This document shows, in pieces, positions 47,515 through 58,829 of a stretch of 64,000 nucleotides of DNA (within the stretch, counting starts at the first letter, position 1; every line of letters starts with the position of its first letter). The notes beneath the pieces were generated by a model. The model searched no databases and had not been told where the DNA came from. It worked only from the letters and a program-made list of their open reading frames with translations. Made by a program: the position numbers and the translations under genes. Source of the DNA: Laguncularia racemosa (lineage: Eukaryota > Streptophyta > Magnoliopsida > Myrtales > Combretaceae); assembly GCA_037954665.1 (NCBI GenBank), contig JBBMOL010000101.1, positions 1,302,001 to 1,366,000 on the forward strand. Reading direction: 5' to 3'.

Positions 47515-47689
47515 TTTGCTCTTGATTTCTTAGATATCTTTATCTTCCACTTAGCCAGTCTTGATTTTGTCCCTTATGGTTGGTTGTATATGAAAAGTGG
47601 CCATTTTTGCTCCCATTTCTTAAGTTAAAATCTCTAACTCCAATTTATGCATGTCTTCCAATAACTCCCTCTATCAAGTGATAAGAGTG

Positions 47690-48201
47690 ACTACATTACC
47701 CTTTTTTTTTACTAATGGCATTTGCGACCACATTAGCCGCTCGTAAATGGTATTGGATTTCCAAGTCATAGTCTTTGAGCAGCTCCAGCCATCTCCTCTT
47801 CCTCATGTTCAGCTCCTTCTGTGTGAAGATATACTTCAGGCTCTTGTGATCAATGAAGATTCTATACTTCTCTATATAGATAGTGCCTCCATAACTTTAA
47901 GGCTAATACTACTACTACCAACTCCAAGTCATGAGTTAGGTAATTCTTCTCATACGGCTTTAGTTAGCAGGATGCATAATCTATCACTTGCCCACCTTAC
48001 GTTAATATACATCCTAGCACCTGAACTAAAGTATCACTATACATAGTAAATTCCTCTCCACTCTTAGGAAATGTTAGAACTGGTGCTGATACAAGTTTCT
48101 CTTTGAATGTTTGAAAGCTAACTTCACATTGATCATTCCACTCAAATCTCACATTATTCTATGTTAGCCTAGTAAGAGGAATTGTTATCTTGGAAAATCT
48201 C
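47690..48201 (-). pseudogene. RNase H half, 5' part cut off by the copia insertion
   Basis: From the copia junction at 48201 downward the minus strand reads 'FSKITIPLTRLT', a stop, then 'FEWNDQCEVSFQTFKEKL', 'SAPVLTFPKSGEEFTMYSDT', 'EKNYLTHDLELVVVVLALKL' and 'WRHYLY'. It then becomes frameshifted toward 47750. The first catalytic Asp (YSDT) is present. The preceding RT lies on the other side of the copia at 57104-57880. The reading frame matches across the gap if the copia and one copy of ATCTC are ignored. Confidence 0.85.
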
Positions 48202-49668
48202 TGTTAAGTTCTCTAATTTAGTTTTGATGTTAACAAAAGAGGAATAATGTGTAACGTACGTTTGAGCTTGTCAGAAGTTGTTTCAGAAGGTAGAACGTAA
48301 TTTTCATAATTTTTATAAATTGAACAAGGAGACAAAAGCTTGTTCAGAACCTTCAAAAGTGTTATATCAATTATTTTTGTTCTAACAGAAGGTGTTTCAG
48401 AAGTTATGTAGTGTATCCGTAGTTCTCGTAATAATCTTTCAGAAGCACTTTCAGAACCTTTACAATAGGAGAACAGTTGACAGGTTTGCTTCAGAAGCAC
48501 TTTCAGAACCTTCATAACAGGAGGACAGTTGACAGTTTTGTTTCAGAAGCACTTTCAGAACCTTCCATGTCTGTTACGAATTTTTTCCAGATTTCGCTCT
48601 AATTTTTATATCGATAGTTTTTAATAAATTTCAAGGCCTAGCTCCACGTGTCAAGTATATTTGGGTAATATACTTGATGTGTTTTACTAAAGTTGGATGT
48701 TATATCATGGGTTTTTTAATTTACATAAAGTTTTACAAGATTTTATTCAAAGATTTCATTTTATGATAAAGTGAGATCATATAAGATTTACAAGTTTTAT
48801 CAAGATTTAAATCTAGATATTTATGCTATATTTTGGGAGATCCAACAGTTACAAGGATAAGGATAAGAAATATGGTTGTTACATGAAGATATGGTTCCAC
48901 AATGTGAGAGATATCTTCAACAAACTTGATTCAAGAGATATATCCAAAGAAGATCTCGGTTAAACTGATTTATCCAAGCTTATCCTCATCAAGAATATCA
49001 CGAAATGCAGATCCTCTCTAATAGATTCAACTTATTTTTGAATTACAAAAATTCAAAAATAAATTCAAGATTGTCACGTGGAAAGTAACCGTTATGTTCT
49101 CTTCATATAAGGAGTGTTTAATTCAAATAAAGAACTAGAGAAAAAAAAACGTTCTTTTGAGTAAGAAAAAAACACACGGAAAAAAAAAAGGCTCATACAT
49201 TTTCAAGCGAAAAATCTTTACATATACATGTGATCTATTGTATAGAGGAAATTTGATATTCCTCATTGTTATTGTAATTCCTTTCGTGTATAAGGAATTG
49301 ATAGTTGTTTCATCACTATAGTTTGAGTGATTAGCTTAGTGAAGAAACTAGAAAGACTCAGCAGTGAGACTTCGCCTTGAAGAGGCTTATTTTGTACCCT
49401 TTCAATTTGTTTGATATAGTGAAACACAACCGGTATAGACAACCGGGACCCCGGCGTAGAGCTGGAAGAGAGGACTGACGCTCGAGGCGGAATCTCTATA
49501 AATCTCTGAGCATTCTATTCTTCTCTACTCATTTTGTTTACTGCACATTATTGTTATTCACGTGATTTTATTAGTCAAGAGTTTTTGAATGATTTGAAAA
49601 AAAAGAAGTGAAACTTTAAGTAATTAATCAATTCACCCCCCTCTTGATTAATCTAATTGGGACCAACA
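48202..49668 (+). repeat. 5' LTR of the SIRE-like element
   Basis: 1467 bp, TGTTAAGTTC...GGGACCAACA. A TATA-like 'catataagg' is at about 49105. Contains the 52-bp sub-repeats. Confidence 0.95.
48438..48570 (+). repeat. Three 52-bp sub-repeats in the LTR
   Basis: 'ttcagaagcactttcagaac' starts at 48438, 48490 and 48542, exactly 52 apart; the same three occur in the other LTR at 55859, 55911 and 55963. Additional single 'ttcagaa' cores lie upstream (48280, 48336, 48388). Confidence 0.9.
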
Positions 49669-49670
49669 AT

Positions 49671-49682
49671 TGGTATCAGAGT
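49671..49682 (+). other. Primer-binding site, tRNA-iMet type
   Basis: TGGTATCAGAGT, two bases inside the 5' LTR; eleven of twelve bases match the usual TGGTATCAGAGC. Confidence 0.92.
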
Positions 49683-49710
49683 AGGACTCATCTATTTTGA
49701 GTGATCCAAA

Positions 49711-51595
49711 ATGGTTGAAAATAATGTTGCAATTAATCGAGCTCCTTACTTCGATGGCTCAAACTTCTCATACTAGAAGATGCGTATGGAAACTTACATT
49801 AAAGCTAATGATTATGATTCATGGCAGGTCATTTCACTTGGAGACAATGTGATCACCTTGAATGGAAATTCGACCTTGTCAGATTTGGAGAAGAAAATTA
49901 TCGAGAAGAACAACAAAGCGAAAAATTTATTACTGACTACTATTGCTCCATTAGAGTTCTATTTGATATCATCGTGTGCAAGTGCAAAGGAGATTTAGGA
50001 TATCCTATCTGATACATATGAAGGGACTGATACCATCAAGGAAACCAAGATAAATGCTTTAATTCAACAGTATGAATTATTTAAGTTTAAGTCTAATGAA
50101 GATGTTAAAGATGCTTTTAATAGGTTTACAGCTATTACAAATGAGCTTGCATCACTTGGAAAGAAACTTCCAGATCCAGATCTTGTGAGGAAAATGTTGA
50201 GGATATTGCCACCATCTTGGGATGCAAAGAAAACTGCTATAGAGGAAGCTCAAGACCTAAACAAGCTAACTTTCAGCCAATTGAGAGAAAAGCTCATGGC
50301 ATATGAGTTGCACATAAAAACCATGCAAAGAGGAGAAGACGGCACCAAAGGAATTGCATTTAAAGTCAAGGAAATAAAGCAAAATGAGACTAAAACGGAT
50401 GATAGTGACGATGAGAAAGAAGAGGACATTAGTCTTCTAGCACGTAGACTCAACTGGCTGCTAAAGAAGCAAAGAGGTAAGAAGTTTAATGTGTTCAAGA
50501 AAAGTACTGAATATAAGCATAATGATGCAGGAAAAGCTTACAAGGAGAAAGAAAAGAAGAAAGAGAAAAGGGAAATTCAATGTTATGAATGAAAAAGGCC
50601 AGGACACATCGAATATGAATGTCCAACACTGATCAAGAAAATGGAAAATTATAAAAAAGAAAAGTCGTGCAATGCTAGCAACGTGGAGTGATTTAGAGGA
50701 CACAGAAACAAATTCAGAAGATTCAGAAGAAGAAGAGGATGAGGCAAATCTTTGTCTAATGGCTAGTTCTGAGGTACACTCTGAATCTGATGAAGATGTA
50801 ACTGATACTGACATGCTAGTAGAAATGAGTAAACTATTAAAGGCACTAAAAAGGGCTGATACAAAATTAGCTAAGTATGAAAACGAAATAAAAGTTCTTA
50901 AGAATGAAAAGGAAGCATTAAAGCAAACAAATACTTTACTTGCAAATGAAAATGATATCCTGAAACAAGAAAATGAATCCATGCATGTGAGTATTGAAAA
51001 ATTAAGAATAGAAAATCATCTACTTGAAGTAGAAACAAGTGACATGAAGGTAAAAATTGATGATCTATCTAAGTCGTTGAAAACTACCTTTAAGAAATTT
51101 GATGAAAGTGACAAGAAATTGACCTTGTTAATTTCTTCACAAAGAGTCTCAAAAGAAAAACATGGATTAGGATATGAGCATGGTTCGAGTTCAAAATCAA
51201 ATCAAAATACAGTCTTTGTTAAAGCTAAACAAGTCTTACGTGATGAATCCAACAGCAAAAAGTACATTTAGAATATAAATAATGTTAAAAGAGGAAATAC
51301 CAGAGACTTTTACAAAAGTTATTTTGACAAGAAGTATCCACACAATGGGTACTACAAAGCAATACCAGAAGGTATAATAGAAGTTATACAAACCGGAATT
51401 TCAAGAAACAGGTAAATGACAGGTATAGGAATGCTAATTCTTATGCATGTTTCTTTTGTAATAAATTTGGTCATATTGAGAAATTTTGCTATTATAAGAG
51501 AAATAAGCTCAGTAGTCAACAAGTAAATCGAAGAAATCAAATGAGCTTATCTTTTAAAGGGCCCAAACTCGCTTGGGTTCCTAAAAGGACTTAAT
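49711..51595 (+). pseudogene. SIRE-like Gag with coiled coil and two zinc knuckles, broken
   Basis: Forms the virus-like particle. Start ATG 49711 gives 'MVENNVAINRAPYFDGSNFS', then a stop where a W is usual, and the UBN2-type gag core ('FKSNEDVKDAFNRFTAITNE', 'VRKMLRILPPSWDAKKTAIE'). The first zinc knuckle near 50580 has its second Cys turned into a stop (CYE-stop-KRPGHIEYEC). A frame change leads into the acidic 'ATWSDLEDTETNSEDSEEEE' and 'NLCLMASSE', followed by about 120 residues of heptad-like K/E/L-rich coiled coil (50820-51130). A second shift returns to the first frame with the intact knuckle 'CFFCNKFGHIEKFC' near 51450 and the 'KLAWVPKRT' block before the protease. Confidence 0.92.
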
Positions 51596-51609
51596 TCTTT
51601 TTATTTGTA

Positions 51610-54600
51610 CAGGAACATGAAGCTAAAATAAGAGGAACATGGTATTTGGATAGTGGATGTTCTAGACCTATGACTGGGGATGCTTCATTGTTCAATAGCA
51701 TAACTTGGGAATAAAAAGGGTATGTAAAGTTTGGAGATGATAGTAGAGGTAAAATAATTGCCATTGGAACGATTGGTATGCCTACTTTTCTCATTGAAAA
51801 TGTATATCTTGTGCAAGGTTTAAAACATAATCTACTTAGTATTAGTCAGTTATGTGATAAAGGATATAGAATGATTTTTTATCAAGACAAGTGATATGCT
51901 TTTAATGAAAATGATGAAAGATTATTTGAAAGAATTAGGAAAAGAAATATCTATCTCATAAAACCAGCTGAAATCGATAATGTCTGTTATTTAATGTCTT
52001 TGAATGATCATGTTTTTGCTTGGCATAAATGACTAGAACATGTTAATTTTAATCATTTAGAAAAATTATCTAAAAAGGATATTATTAAAGGATTACCTAA
52101 GATAAATATTAAACAAGATGTGAAATGTGATACTTGCTTAAAGAATAAAATGGTTTATGTCTCTCATAAAAGTAAAAATGTAATTTCAACTAAGAGACCA
52201 CTTGAATTATTGCATCTTGATCTTTTTGGACCTACTAGAGTCTTAAGCATGGGTGGAAGCAAATATGGACTTGTTATTATTGATGATTTTTCAAGATATA
52301 CTTGGGTTATATTCTTGCGACACAAAAGAGATACCTTTGATTCTTTTCAAAAATTTGCAAAACAAATACAAAATGAAAAGGGAGTTTCCATCATTAGTCT
52401 TCGAACTGATCATGGAACAGAATTTCAAAATGCAAGTTTTTTAAATTTTTGTGAAGAACATGGTATATCTCATAATTTCTCAGCTCCATACACTCCTCAA
52501 CAAAATGGAGTAGTGGAACGCAAGAATAGAACTTTACAAGAGATGAGTAGGTCTATGTTAAATGAAAGTGGAATTGCTAAGTATTTTTTGGCAGAAGAAG
52601 TTTCTACAGCTTTCTATATCATCAATAGAGTTTTCATTCAACCTATGACATCAAAGACTGCTTATGAGATATTTCGAGGTAAGAAACCTAATGTTTCATA
52701 TTTTCATATCTTTGGATCTAAATGCTTTGTGAAAAAGAATCCTCTCAACCTTGGTAAGTTTGATGAAAGATCTGAAGAAGCTATTTTCTTAGGATATTCT
52801 CTAAATAGTCGTGCTTATCGTGTTTTCAATAAATCATCAAAAACTATTGAAGAATCAATAAATGTTAAATTTATTGAGGATTTAAAGGATGTTGATTCTG
52901 ATGAAGAAAAGGACTCCAATTCTAAAGCAGAAGTTAGTTCAGAACCTAAGTCAGAAGCACCTATTGTTAACACTCGAGGATCTGGTCGTCCAGAACCTAT
53001 TTCAAAGGCAAATACAGAAGGTACTTTAGAAGGTGTAAGATCTGAACAAGAGGCTTCTAAAGCTTGGAGGTATAAGTCTGCACATCCTTCTGATCAAATA
53101 ATAGGTAATGTTCAATCTAGGGTTAAAACAAGAGCTAATTTACAAAATCTTGAAAATCATTTTGTGTTGTTATTCGAAATTGAACCTAGTAATATGGAAG
53201 AAGCTTTAAATGATGATAATTGGATTATCTCTATGCAAGAAGAATTAAATCAATTTCAAAAAAACAATGTATGGAATTTAGTTCCTAGACCTAGAGGAAA
53301 GTCTATAATTGGAACTAAATGGGTGTTTAAAAATAAATTAGATGAAGACAGCAAAATTATAAGAAATAAAGCAAGATTAGTAGCTAAAGGTTATTGACAA
53401 GAAGAAGGAATAGATTTTGATGAAACATATGCACCTGTTGCTAGACTAGAAGCAATACGGTTGATGCTAGCATATGCATCTTATAAGGATTTTAAAGTTT
53501 TTCAAATGGATGTAAAAAGTGCATTTTTAAATGGTTTTATAAAAGAAGAAGTTTATGTGGAACAACCACCTGGTTTTGAAGATCCTTTCAAATCAGACTA
53601 TGTTTTTAAATTAAATAAAGCACTATATGGTTTGAAACAAGCTCCAAGAGCTTGGTATGAAAGATTGAGTATGTTTTTTATCTCTAAAGGTTTTCATAGA
53701 GGAAAAGTTGACACTACTTTATTCTTGAAAACTTTTGATAATGATATCTTGGTTATACAAATATATGTGGATGATATTATCTTTGGATCTACTAAAGAAT
53801 TGTTGTGTTAAGAATTTGCTGAGACCATGCAGGCAGAATTTGAAATGTCAATGATGGGAGAATTGACATTCTTTTTGGGGCTTCAAATAAAACAAACAAA
53901 AGAAGGAATCTTTGTTCATCAAGAAAAATATACAAAACAAATATTGAAGAAATTTGGATATGATAGCTGCAAAAAGGTTACAACACCTATGAGTACTTTA
54001 ACAAGGTTAGACTCTGACTCAAATGGACAGAAGGTAAGTGAGAAACTTTATAGGAGTCTTATAGGTTCTTTATTGTACTTGACTGCATCAAGACCTGATA
54101 TTTTGTTTAGTGTGTGTTTGTGTGCTAGATTTCAAGCTGCACCAACAGAAATTCATTTCTCAGCTGTAAAGCGAATTTTCAAATACCTAGTTAATAATTC
54201 AAATTTAGGCATCTGGTATCCTAAAAATCAAAATTTTGAGTTAATAGGATATTCTGATGCAGATTAAGCTGGTTGTAAAATTGATAGAAAAAGCACATCT
54301 GGTACTTATCAATTCCTAGGTGATAAATTAATTTCTTGGTCTTCTAAAAAACAAAATTCTGTTGCTCTATCCACAGCTAAAGCTGAATATGTTTCTATTG
54401 GTAATTTCTGTGCACAAGTTTTATGGATAAAACAATAATTGAATGATTATGGAATAAATTTTAAAACTGTGCCAATTAAATGTGACAACACGAGTGTAAT
54501 AAATTTGACAAAAAATCCAGTGCATCATTCTAGGTCAAAGCACATAGAAATTAGACATCATTTTATTAGAGATCATGTGCATAATGGAGATATAAATGTT

Positions 54601-54708
54601 GAATTTGTGCCAACTGATAATCAATTTGCAGATATTTTTACTAAACCTCTTGAAAAGGTAAAATTTGAATTTATTAGAAATGAATTAGGAATTTGTAACC
54701 CTTTTTGA
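51610..54708 (+). pseudogene. SIRE-like Pol: protease, integrase, RT, RNase H
   Basis: One frame throughout with about eight stops. Protease: 'GTWYLDSGCSRPMTG' (active-site DSG, 51637 onward). Pre-integrase: 'HVNFNHLEKLSKKDIIKGLP' and 'CDTCLKNK'. Integrase core: 'ELLHLDLFGPTR', 'LRTDHGTEFQN' and 'TPQQNGVVERKNRTL' (catalytic D, D, E present). RT: 'GTKWVFKNKLDEDS', 'YAPVARLEAIRLMLAYAS', 'ALYGLKQAPRAWYERL' and the catalytic 'IYVDDIIFGS' at about 53761. RNase H: 'IGYSDAD', a stop, 'KSTSGTYQFLG', 'ALSTAKAEYVSI', 'KCDNTSVINLTKNPVHHSRS' and the end 'FADIFTKPLEKVKFEFIRNE'. Stops include 53395, 53809, 54265 and 54436. The largest open piece is 52120-53397. Confidence 0.95.
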
Positions 54709-54736
54709 ATTTTTTTTCCCCCGAAACCTTCAATAT

Positions 54737-55500
54737 TTGAAAGTCTTTATTCATATAATGTATATAAATATATTTTTTTTCTTTATTCGTTTCCTTCTTT
54801 CTTTAATTTTTTTTTCTTTCCTTCGCAATCTGCTCTCTCTCTCTCTCTATTTTCCCTTCTCTCTCATTGCAACACCAATAGTGCCTAAATCTTCAGAACG
54901 TCTCAAACAAAAATCCTTCAAAACAAAATCCTCCAACAAGCCTTTAGTGATTCATGATGAATCTTCAGATTCTTCGGAAAAACATCAAGAAACTTCAATA
55001 GAGGAGAATCCGAGTTCCCCTGACTTCGAATCTATCATAGGTTCCAAGAAATTTTCCAAAAGAAAACGGGTTGCATCGTCTTCAAAAGGGAAAGAAAAGG
55101 TTACTCAAGAAACCATAGCCAAGAAGCAAACAAAACAAAGGAATGTACCAAGTCTGAAACCCTCAATTTCAAAATCTCTTCGAAGGAAGAAAAACAAGGT
55201 GTGTTCTTGTAGTTTTGTGGATTTTAATTTCTTTACAAGTAATGGATTTTACTGGAATGAACTTTTAGAACCCATAGGATGCATGGAACTTTGCTTTACT
55301 CAAGTTCTAGTTTATGGCTAGTGTGTGAAAGAATTTTATGGAAGTTTAAGTCTTTCGGAAGGGAATGTTTTAGTTTCCAGGGTATGTGATCAAGACATTA
55401 CAATTTCTAGGGCAGATGTAATTAAAGTGCTTATGAGTGCTTATGATCAATGTGTTTATGATCAATACTGCTTACTATTGTGCTTATGATCAATGCGTTT
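54737..55500 (+). pseudogene. Post-pol env-like ORF of the SIRE-like element, truncated
   Basis: SIRE-lineage elements carry an extra ORF here, called env-like from its position; its function is unproven. The open segment 54737-55321 has a T/C-rich start that translates into a hydrophobic stretch. The likelier original start is near 54866 ('IATPIVPKSSERLKQKS', where the usual ATG is ATT). Then come a Ser/Lys/Glu-rich, probably disordered part ('IHDESSDSSEKHQETS', 'KRKRVASSSKGKEKV') and a short hydrophobic-aromatic part. After a TAG at 55319 the same frame reads 'CVKEFYGSLSLSEGNVLV' and 'DQDITISRADVIKV', which resembles the start of the domain annotated in plants as putative plant transposon protein. 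The rest is lost in a repetitive stretch (55430-55530). Confidence 0.6.
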
Positions 55501-55530
55501 ATAATGATTCTATTGTGTTTATGATGCTTC
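55428..55530 (+). repeat. Short repeat of 'gtgcttatgatcaatg' type
   Basis: 'gtgcttatga(t)', 'gtgtttatgatcaat', 'gtgcttatgatcaatg' and 'gtgtttatgatg' follow each other irregularly, just where the env-like ORF loses its homology. Confidence 0.6.
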
Positions 55531-55608
55531 TCTGTTATATGAATATATGTTTGCTTAAACATGAAAGTTGTTTCTATTTTGTTTATCTAACGGTGTTTTG
55601 TTATCATC

Positions 55609-55622
55609 AAAAAGGGGGAGAA
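55609..55622 (+). other. Polypurine tract of the SIRE-like element
   Basis: AAAAAGGGGGAGAA directly before the 3' LTR. Confidence 0.92.
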
Positions 55623-57103
55623 TGTTAAGTTCTCTAATTTAGTTTTGATGTTAACAAAAGAGGAATAATGTGTAACGTATGTTTAAGCTTGTCAGAAGTT
55701 GTTTAAGAAGGTAGTACGTAATTTTCGTAATTTTTATAAATTGAACAAGGAGACAGAAGCTTGTTCAGAACCTTCAAAAGTGTTATATCGATTATTTTTG
55801 TTCTGACAGAAGGTGTTTCAGAAGTTGTGTAGTGTATCCGTAGTTCTCGTAGTAATCTTTCAGAAGTACTTTCAGAACCTTTACAATAGGAGAACAGTTG
55901 ACAGGTTTGCTTCAGAAGCACTTTCAGAACCTTCATAACAGGAGGACAGTTGACAGGTTTGTTTCAGAAGCACTTTCAGAACCTTCCATGTTTGTCACAA
56001 ATGTTTTCTAGATTTCGCTCTAATTTTTATATCGATAGTTTTTAATAAATTTCAAGGCCTAGCTCCACGTATCAAGTATATTTGGGTAATATACTTGATG
56101 TGTTTTACTAAAGTTGGATTTTATATCATGGGTTTTTTAATTTACATAAAGTTTTACAAGATTTTATTCAAATATTTCATTTTATGATAAAGTGAGATCA
56201 TATAAGATTTACAAGTTTTATCAAGATTTAAATCTAGATATTTATGCTATATTTTGGGAGATCCAGCAGTTACAAAGATAAGGATAAGAAATATGGTTGT
56301 TACATGAAGATATGGTTTCACAATGTGAGAGATATCTTCAACAAACTTGATTCAAGAGATATATCCAAAGAAGATCTCGGTTAAACTGATTTATCCAAGC
56401 TTATCCTCATCAAGAATATCATGGAATGCAGATCCTCTCCAATAGATTCAACTTATTTTTGAATTACAAAAATTCAAAAATAAATTCAAGATTGTCATGT
56501 GGAAAGTAACCGTTATGTTCTCTTCATATAAGGAGTTTTTAATTCAAATAAAGAAGTAGAGAAAAAAAAAGCGTTCTTTTGAGTAAGAAAAAAACACACG
56601 GAAAAAAAAAAGTCTCATACATTTTCAAGCGAAAAATCTTTACATATACATGTGATCTATTGTATAGAGGAAATTTGATATTCCTCATTGTTATTGTAAT
56701 TCCTTTCGTGTATAAGGAATTGATAGTTGTTTCATCACTATAGTTTGAGTGATTAGCTTAGTGAAGAAGCTAGAAAGACTCAGCAGTGAGACTTCGCCTT
56801 GAAGAGGCTTATTTTGTACCATTTCAATTTGTTTGATATAGTGAAACACAACCGATATAGACAACCAGGACCCCGGCGTGGTGCTAGAAGAGAGGATTGA
56901 CGCTCGAGGCGGAACCTCTATAAATCTCTGAGCATTCTATTCTTCTCTACTCATTTTGTTTACTGCACATTATTGTTCTTCATTATTGTTATTCACGTGA
57001 TTTTATTAGTCAAGAGTTTTTGAATGATTTGAAAAAAAAGAAGTGAAACTTTAAGTAATTAATCAATTCACCCCCCTCTTGATTAATCTAATTGGGACCA
57101 ACA
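55623..57103 (+). repeat. 3' LTR of the SIRE-like element
   Basis: 1481 bp; differs from 48202-49668 by scattered single-base changes and one small insertion near 56975 ('ttcttcattattg'). Confidence 0.95.
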
Positions 57104-57890
57104 ATCTCTTTACAAACCTTTTGTAGTAGCCTGTCAAACTCAGAAAGCTTTTTATATCTATGACTGTCTTCAGTTTGTGCCAATCCACTACAACTCTCAA
57201 CTTTTTTGGGTCTACAAATATCCCATCTTTATTAACTACATGATCCAAGAAAACCACCTACTCTAACCAGAATTTGCATTTACTAAATTTAGCATATAGT
57301 CTTTCTTCTTGCAACCTGTCTAACACCAATATCAAGTGCTCTTCATGTTCTTCAATGCTTTTTTAGTATATCAAGATATTATCTATGAAGGTGATTATAA
57401 ATTTTTCCAGAAAATCCCTAAATACTTTATTCACTAGATCCATGAATGTTACAGGTGCATTAGTCAATTCAAAGGGCATCACCATGAATTCATAGTGCCC
57501 ATATCTAATCCTAAAAGTTGTTTTCTAGATGTCTTCTTCTTTAATCCTCAAATGGTAGTATCTTAATCTCAGGTCTATTTTTGAAAACACTTGAGGTCGT
57601 TACAGCTGGTCAAACAGGTCATCTATCCTAGGGAGAGAGGATATTTGCTCTTGATAGTAACCCTATTCAACTCTCTATAGTCTATATAAAGTCTCATGCT
57701 TCCATCTTTCTTCTTGACAAATAGGACCGGTGCACCTTAAGGAGAGACATTAGCTCTTATGAAACCCTTATCCTGTGGCTCCTATCACTACTTCCTCAAT
57801 TCTTTTAATTCCATTGATACTATCCTATAAACTGGTTTTAATATTAGTACTGTGCCCTATACTAAGTCAATATTGAATTCTATCTCCCTG
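57104..57890 (-). pseudogene. Tekay-like reverse transcriptase half
   Basis: On the minus strand, from about 57480 downward: 'VMPFELTNAPVTFMDLVNKV', 'FIITFIDNILIY', a stop, 'EEHEEHLILVLDRLQEERLY', 'AKFSKCKFWLE', a stop, then 57257-57063 'VVNKDGIFVDPKKL' and 'SFLSLTGYYKRFV' up to the copia insertion. The catalytic motif usually ends in two aspartates (FIDD); here the second is asparagine, so the enzyme would be dead even without the stops. Blocks before 57480 are recognisable but broken. Confidence 0.9.
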
Positions 57891-57891
57891 G

Positions 57892-58420
57892 CTAAGGGTA
57901 AACTTGGAAGTTCTTTGGAAACACTTCTGGAAACTCTATCACTATAGGTACCACTTTCAGCTTAGCTTCTTCACTATATTCAACAGATATAGCCGCCAAC
58001 ATATTCTTTTCCCATGTTTCATAAGTAGATAATCTAGTAGGATCTCTGAACTTCCAATTTATATTCAAAATACTCTTTCCTGAGTATACTAAACTACACC
58101 ACCATATTGTGACAATCACTAGTGGCATGGTATTTTGACAATAGTTGACACCCAAAATGATGTCAAGCTCTATCATCTATAAGATCAAAAGATCTATTGG
58201 CATCACCCTACTCTGTATCTCTATTTCCACCCCTACATATTCTACCCCTCTGTATATTCTACTTATCTTCCCTTTAACTCCCAAAGGAGTACTAATAGCC
58301 AGACTATCATTATGTGTTCAACATCCAATGCACATGTGTATACAAAATTTTCAAACACACAGGATACAGATGCACTGGTATCAAACAATATATAAGTATT
58401 CTAGGAGTGTACTTGAAGCA
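57892..58420 (-). pseudogene. Tekay-like aspartic protease and PR-RT linker
   Basis: The active-site block appears as 'ILFDTSASVSCVFENFV' near 58390-58340, with Ser where the invariant Gly of D-(S/T)-G belongs. The open segment 58176-57892 starts 'MIELDIILGVNY' (the usual hydrophobic block before the flap end) and closes with 'VIEFPEVFPKNFQ', the join to RT. Several frame changes lie between the two parts. Confidence 0.85.
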
Positions 58421-58558
58421 TACTTATAATGGTGTCCATGTTAGGGATGTCCTAGTGTTGCTGTTGCTATATAGCAAACACCTTGGTAGGCATTCGTTAT
58501 GTGGGACCCCTACTTGTGGTTTACCACCTTGTCCCCGCACTGGAGGTCCAGTTGCCTA

Positions 58559-58804
58559 TTAAGTTAAGGCTACTTGATTCCTTACTTGTCCTTGAGGACA
58601 GTTAATTGCTTTGTGTCCCCTTTGCTTACACACATGACAGAAGATTAGGGGGACTAACTTCTCAGTATAGTGTTTACTGATGTGTCTTATCTTCCCATAG
58701 GAGAAACATGCACCATTTGGCCATCTACATTTTCTTAGCTCATGAAGCCCATAGCATCTAGTACATTTGATGTTAGTACCTACTGCAAAAAATGCCGACG
58801 GCAC
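58559..58804 (-). pseudogene. Gag zinc-knuckle region of the Tekay-like element
   Basis: Three CCHC-like blocks in 81 residues: 'CTRCYGLHELRKC', 'CFSYGKIRHISKHY' (second and last Cys lost) and 'CHVCKQRGHKAINC' (intact). They would bind the element RNA. The segment lies between the gag core (58830 and above) and the protease. Confidence 0.88.
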
Positions 58805-58829
58805 TGGTTTGACCTATAGAGGAGAGGCT

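Larger units (their letters stand above)
48202..57103 (+). mobile_element. SIRE-like Ty1/copia retrotransposon with env-like ORF
   Basis: 8,902 bp with LTRs 48202-49668 and 55623-57103, duplications ATCTC (48197-48201 and 57104-57108), primer site at 49671 and purine tract at 55609. Order: gag with two zinc knuckles separated by a coiled-coil region, protease, integrase, RT, RNase H, then an extra ORF before the 3' LTR. Protease-integrase-RT order makes it copia, and the long LTRs, the long gag and the extra ORF fit the SIRE/Maximus lineage. The LTRs are nearly identical and the frame damage is mostly single-base stops, so it is the youngest insertion in this nest. Confidence 0.93.

Noticed and set aside
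50250..50982. Long minus-strand open frames over the SIRE-like gag
   Set aside because: Serine/phenylalanine-rich antisense shadows of the K/E-rich gag coding strand.
52120..53397. Functional host gene with integrase/RT domains
   Set aside because: It lies between LTRs in frame with protease and RT of the SIRE-like element and is interrupted by stops on both sides.
54737..54865. Membrane anchor or signal peptide of the SIRE env-like ORF
   Set aside because: The hydrophobic residues come from a T/C-rich leader with (CT)n; the likely original start lies downstream.
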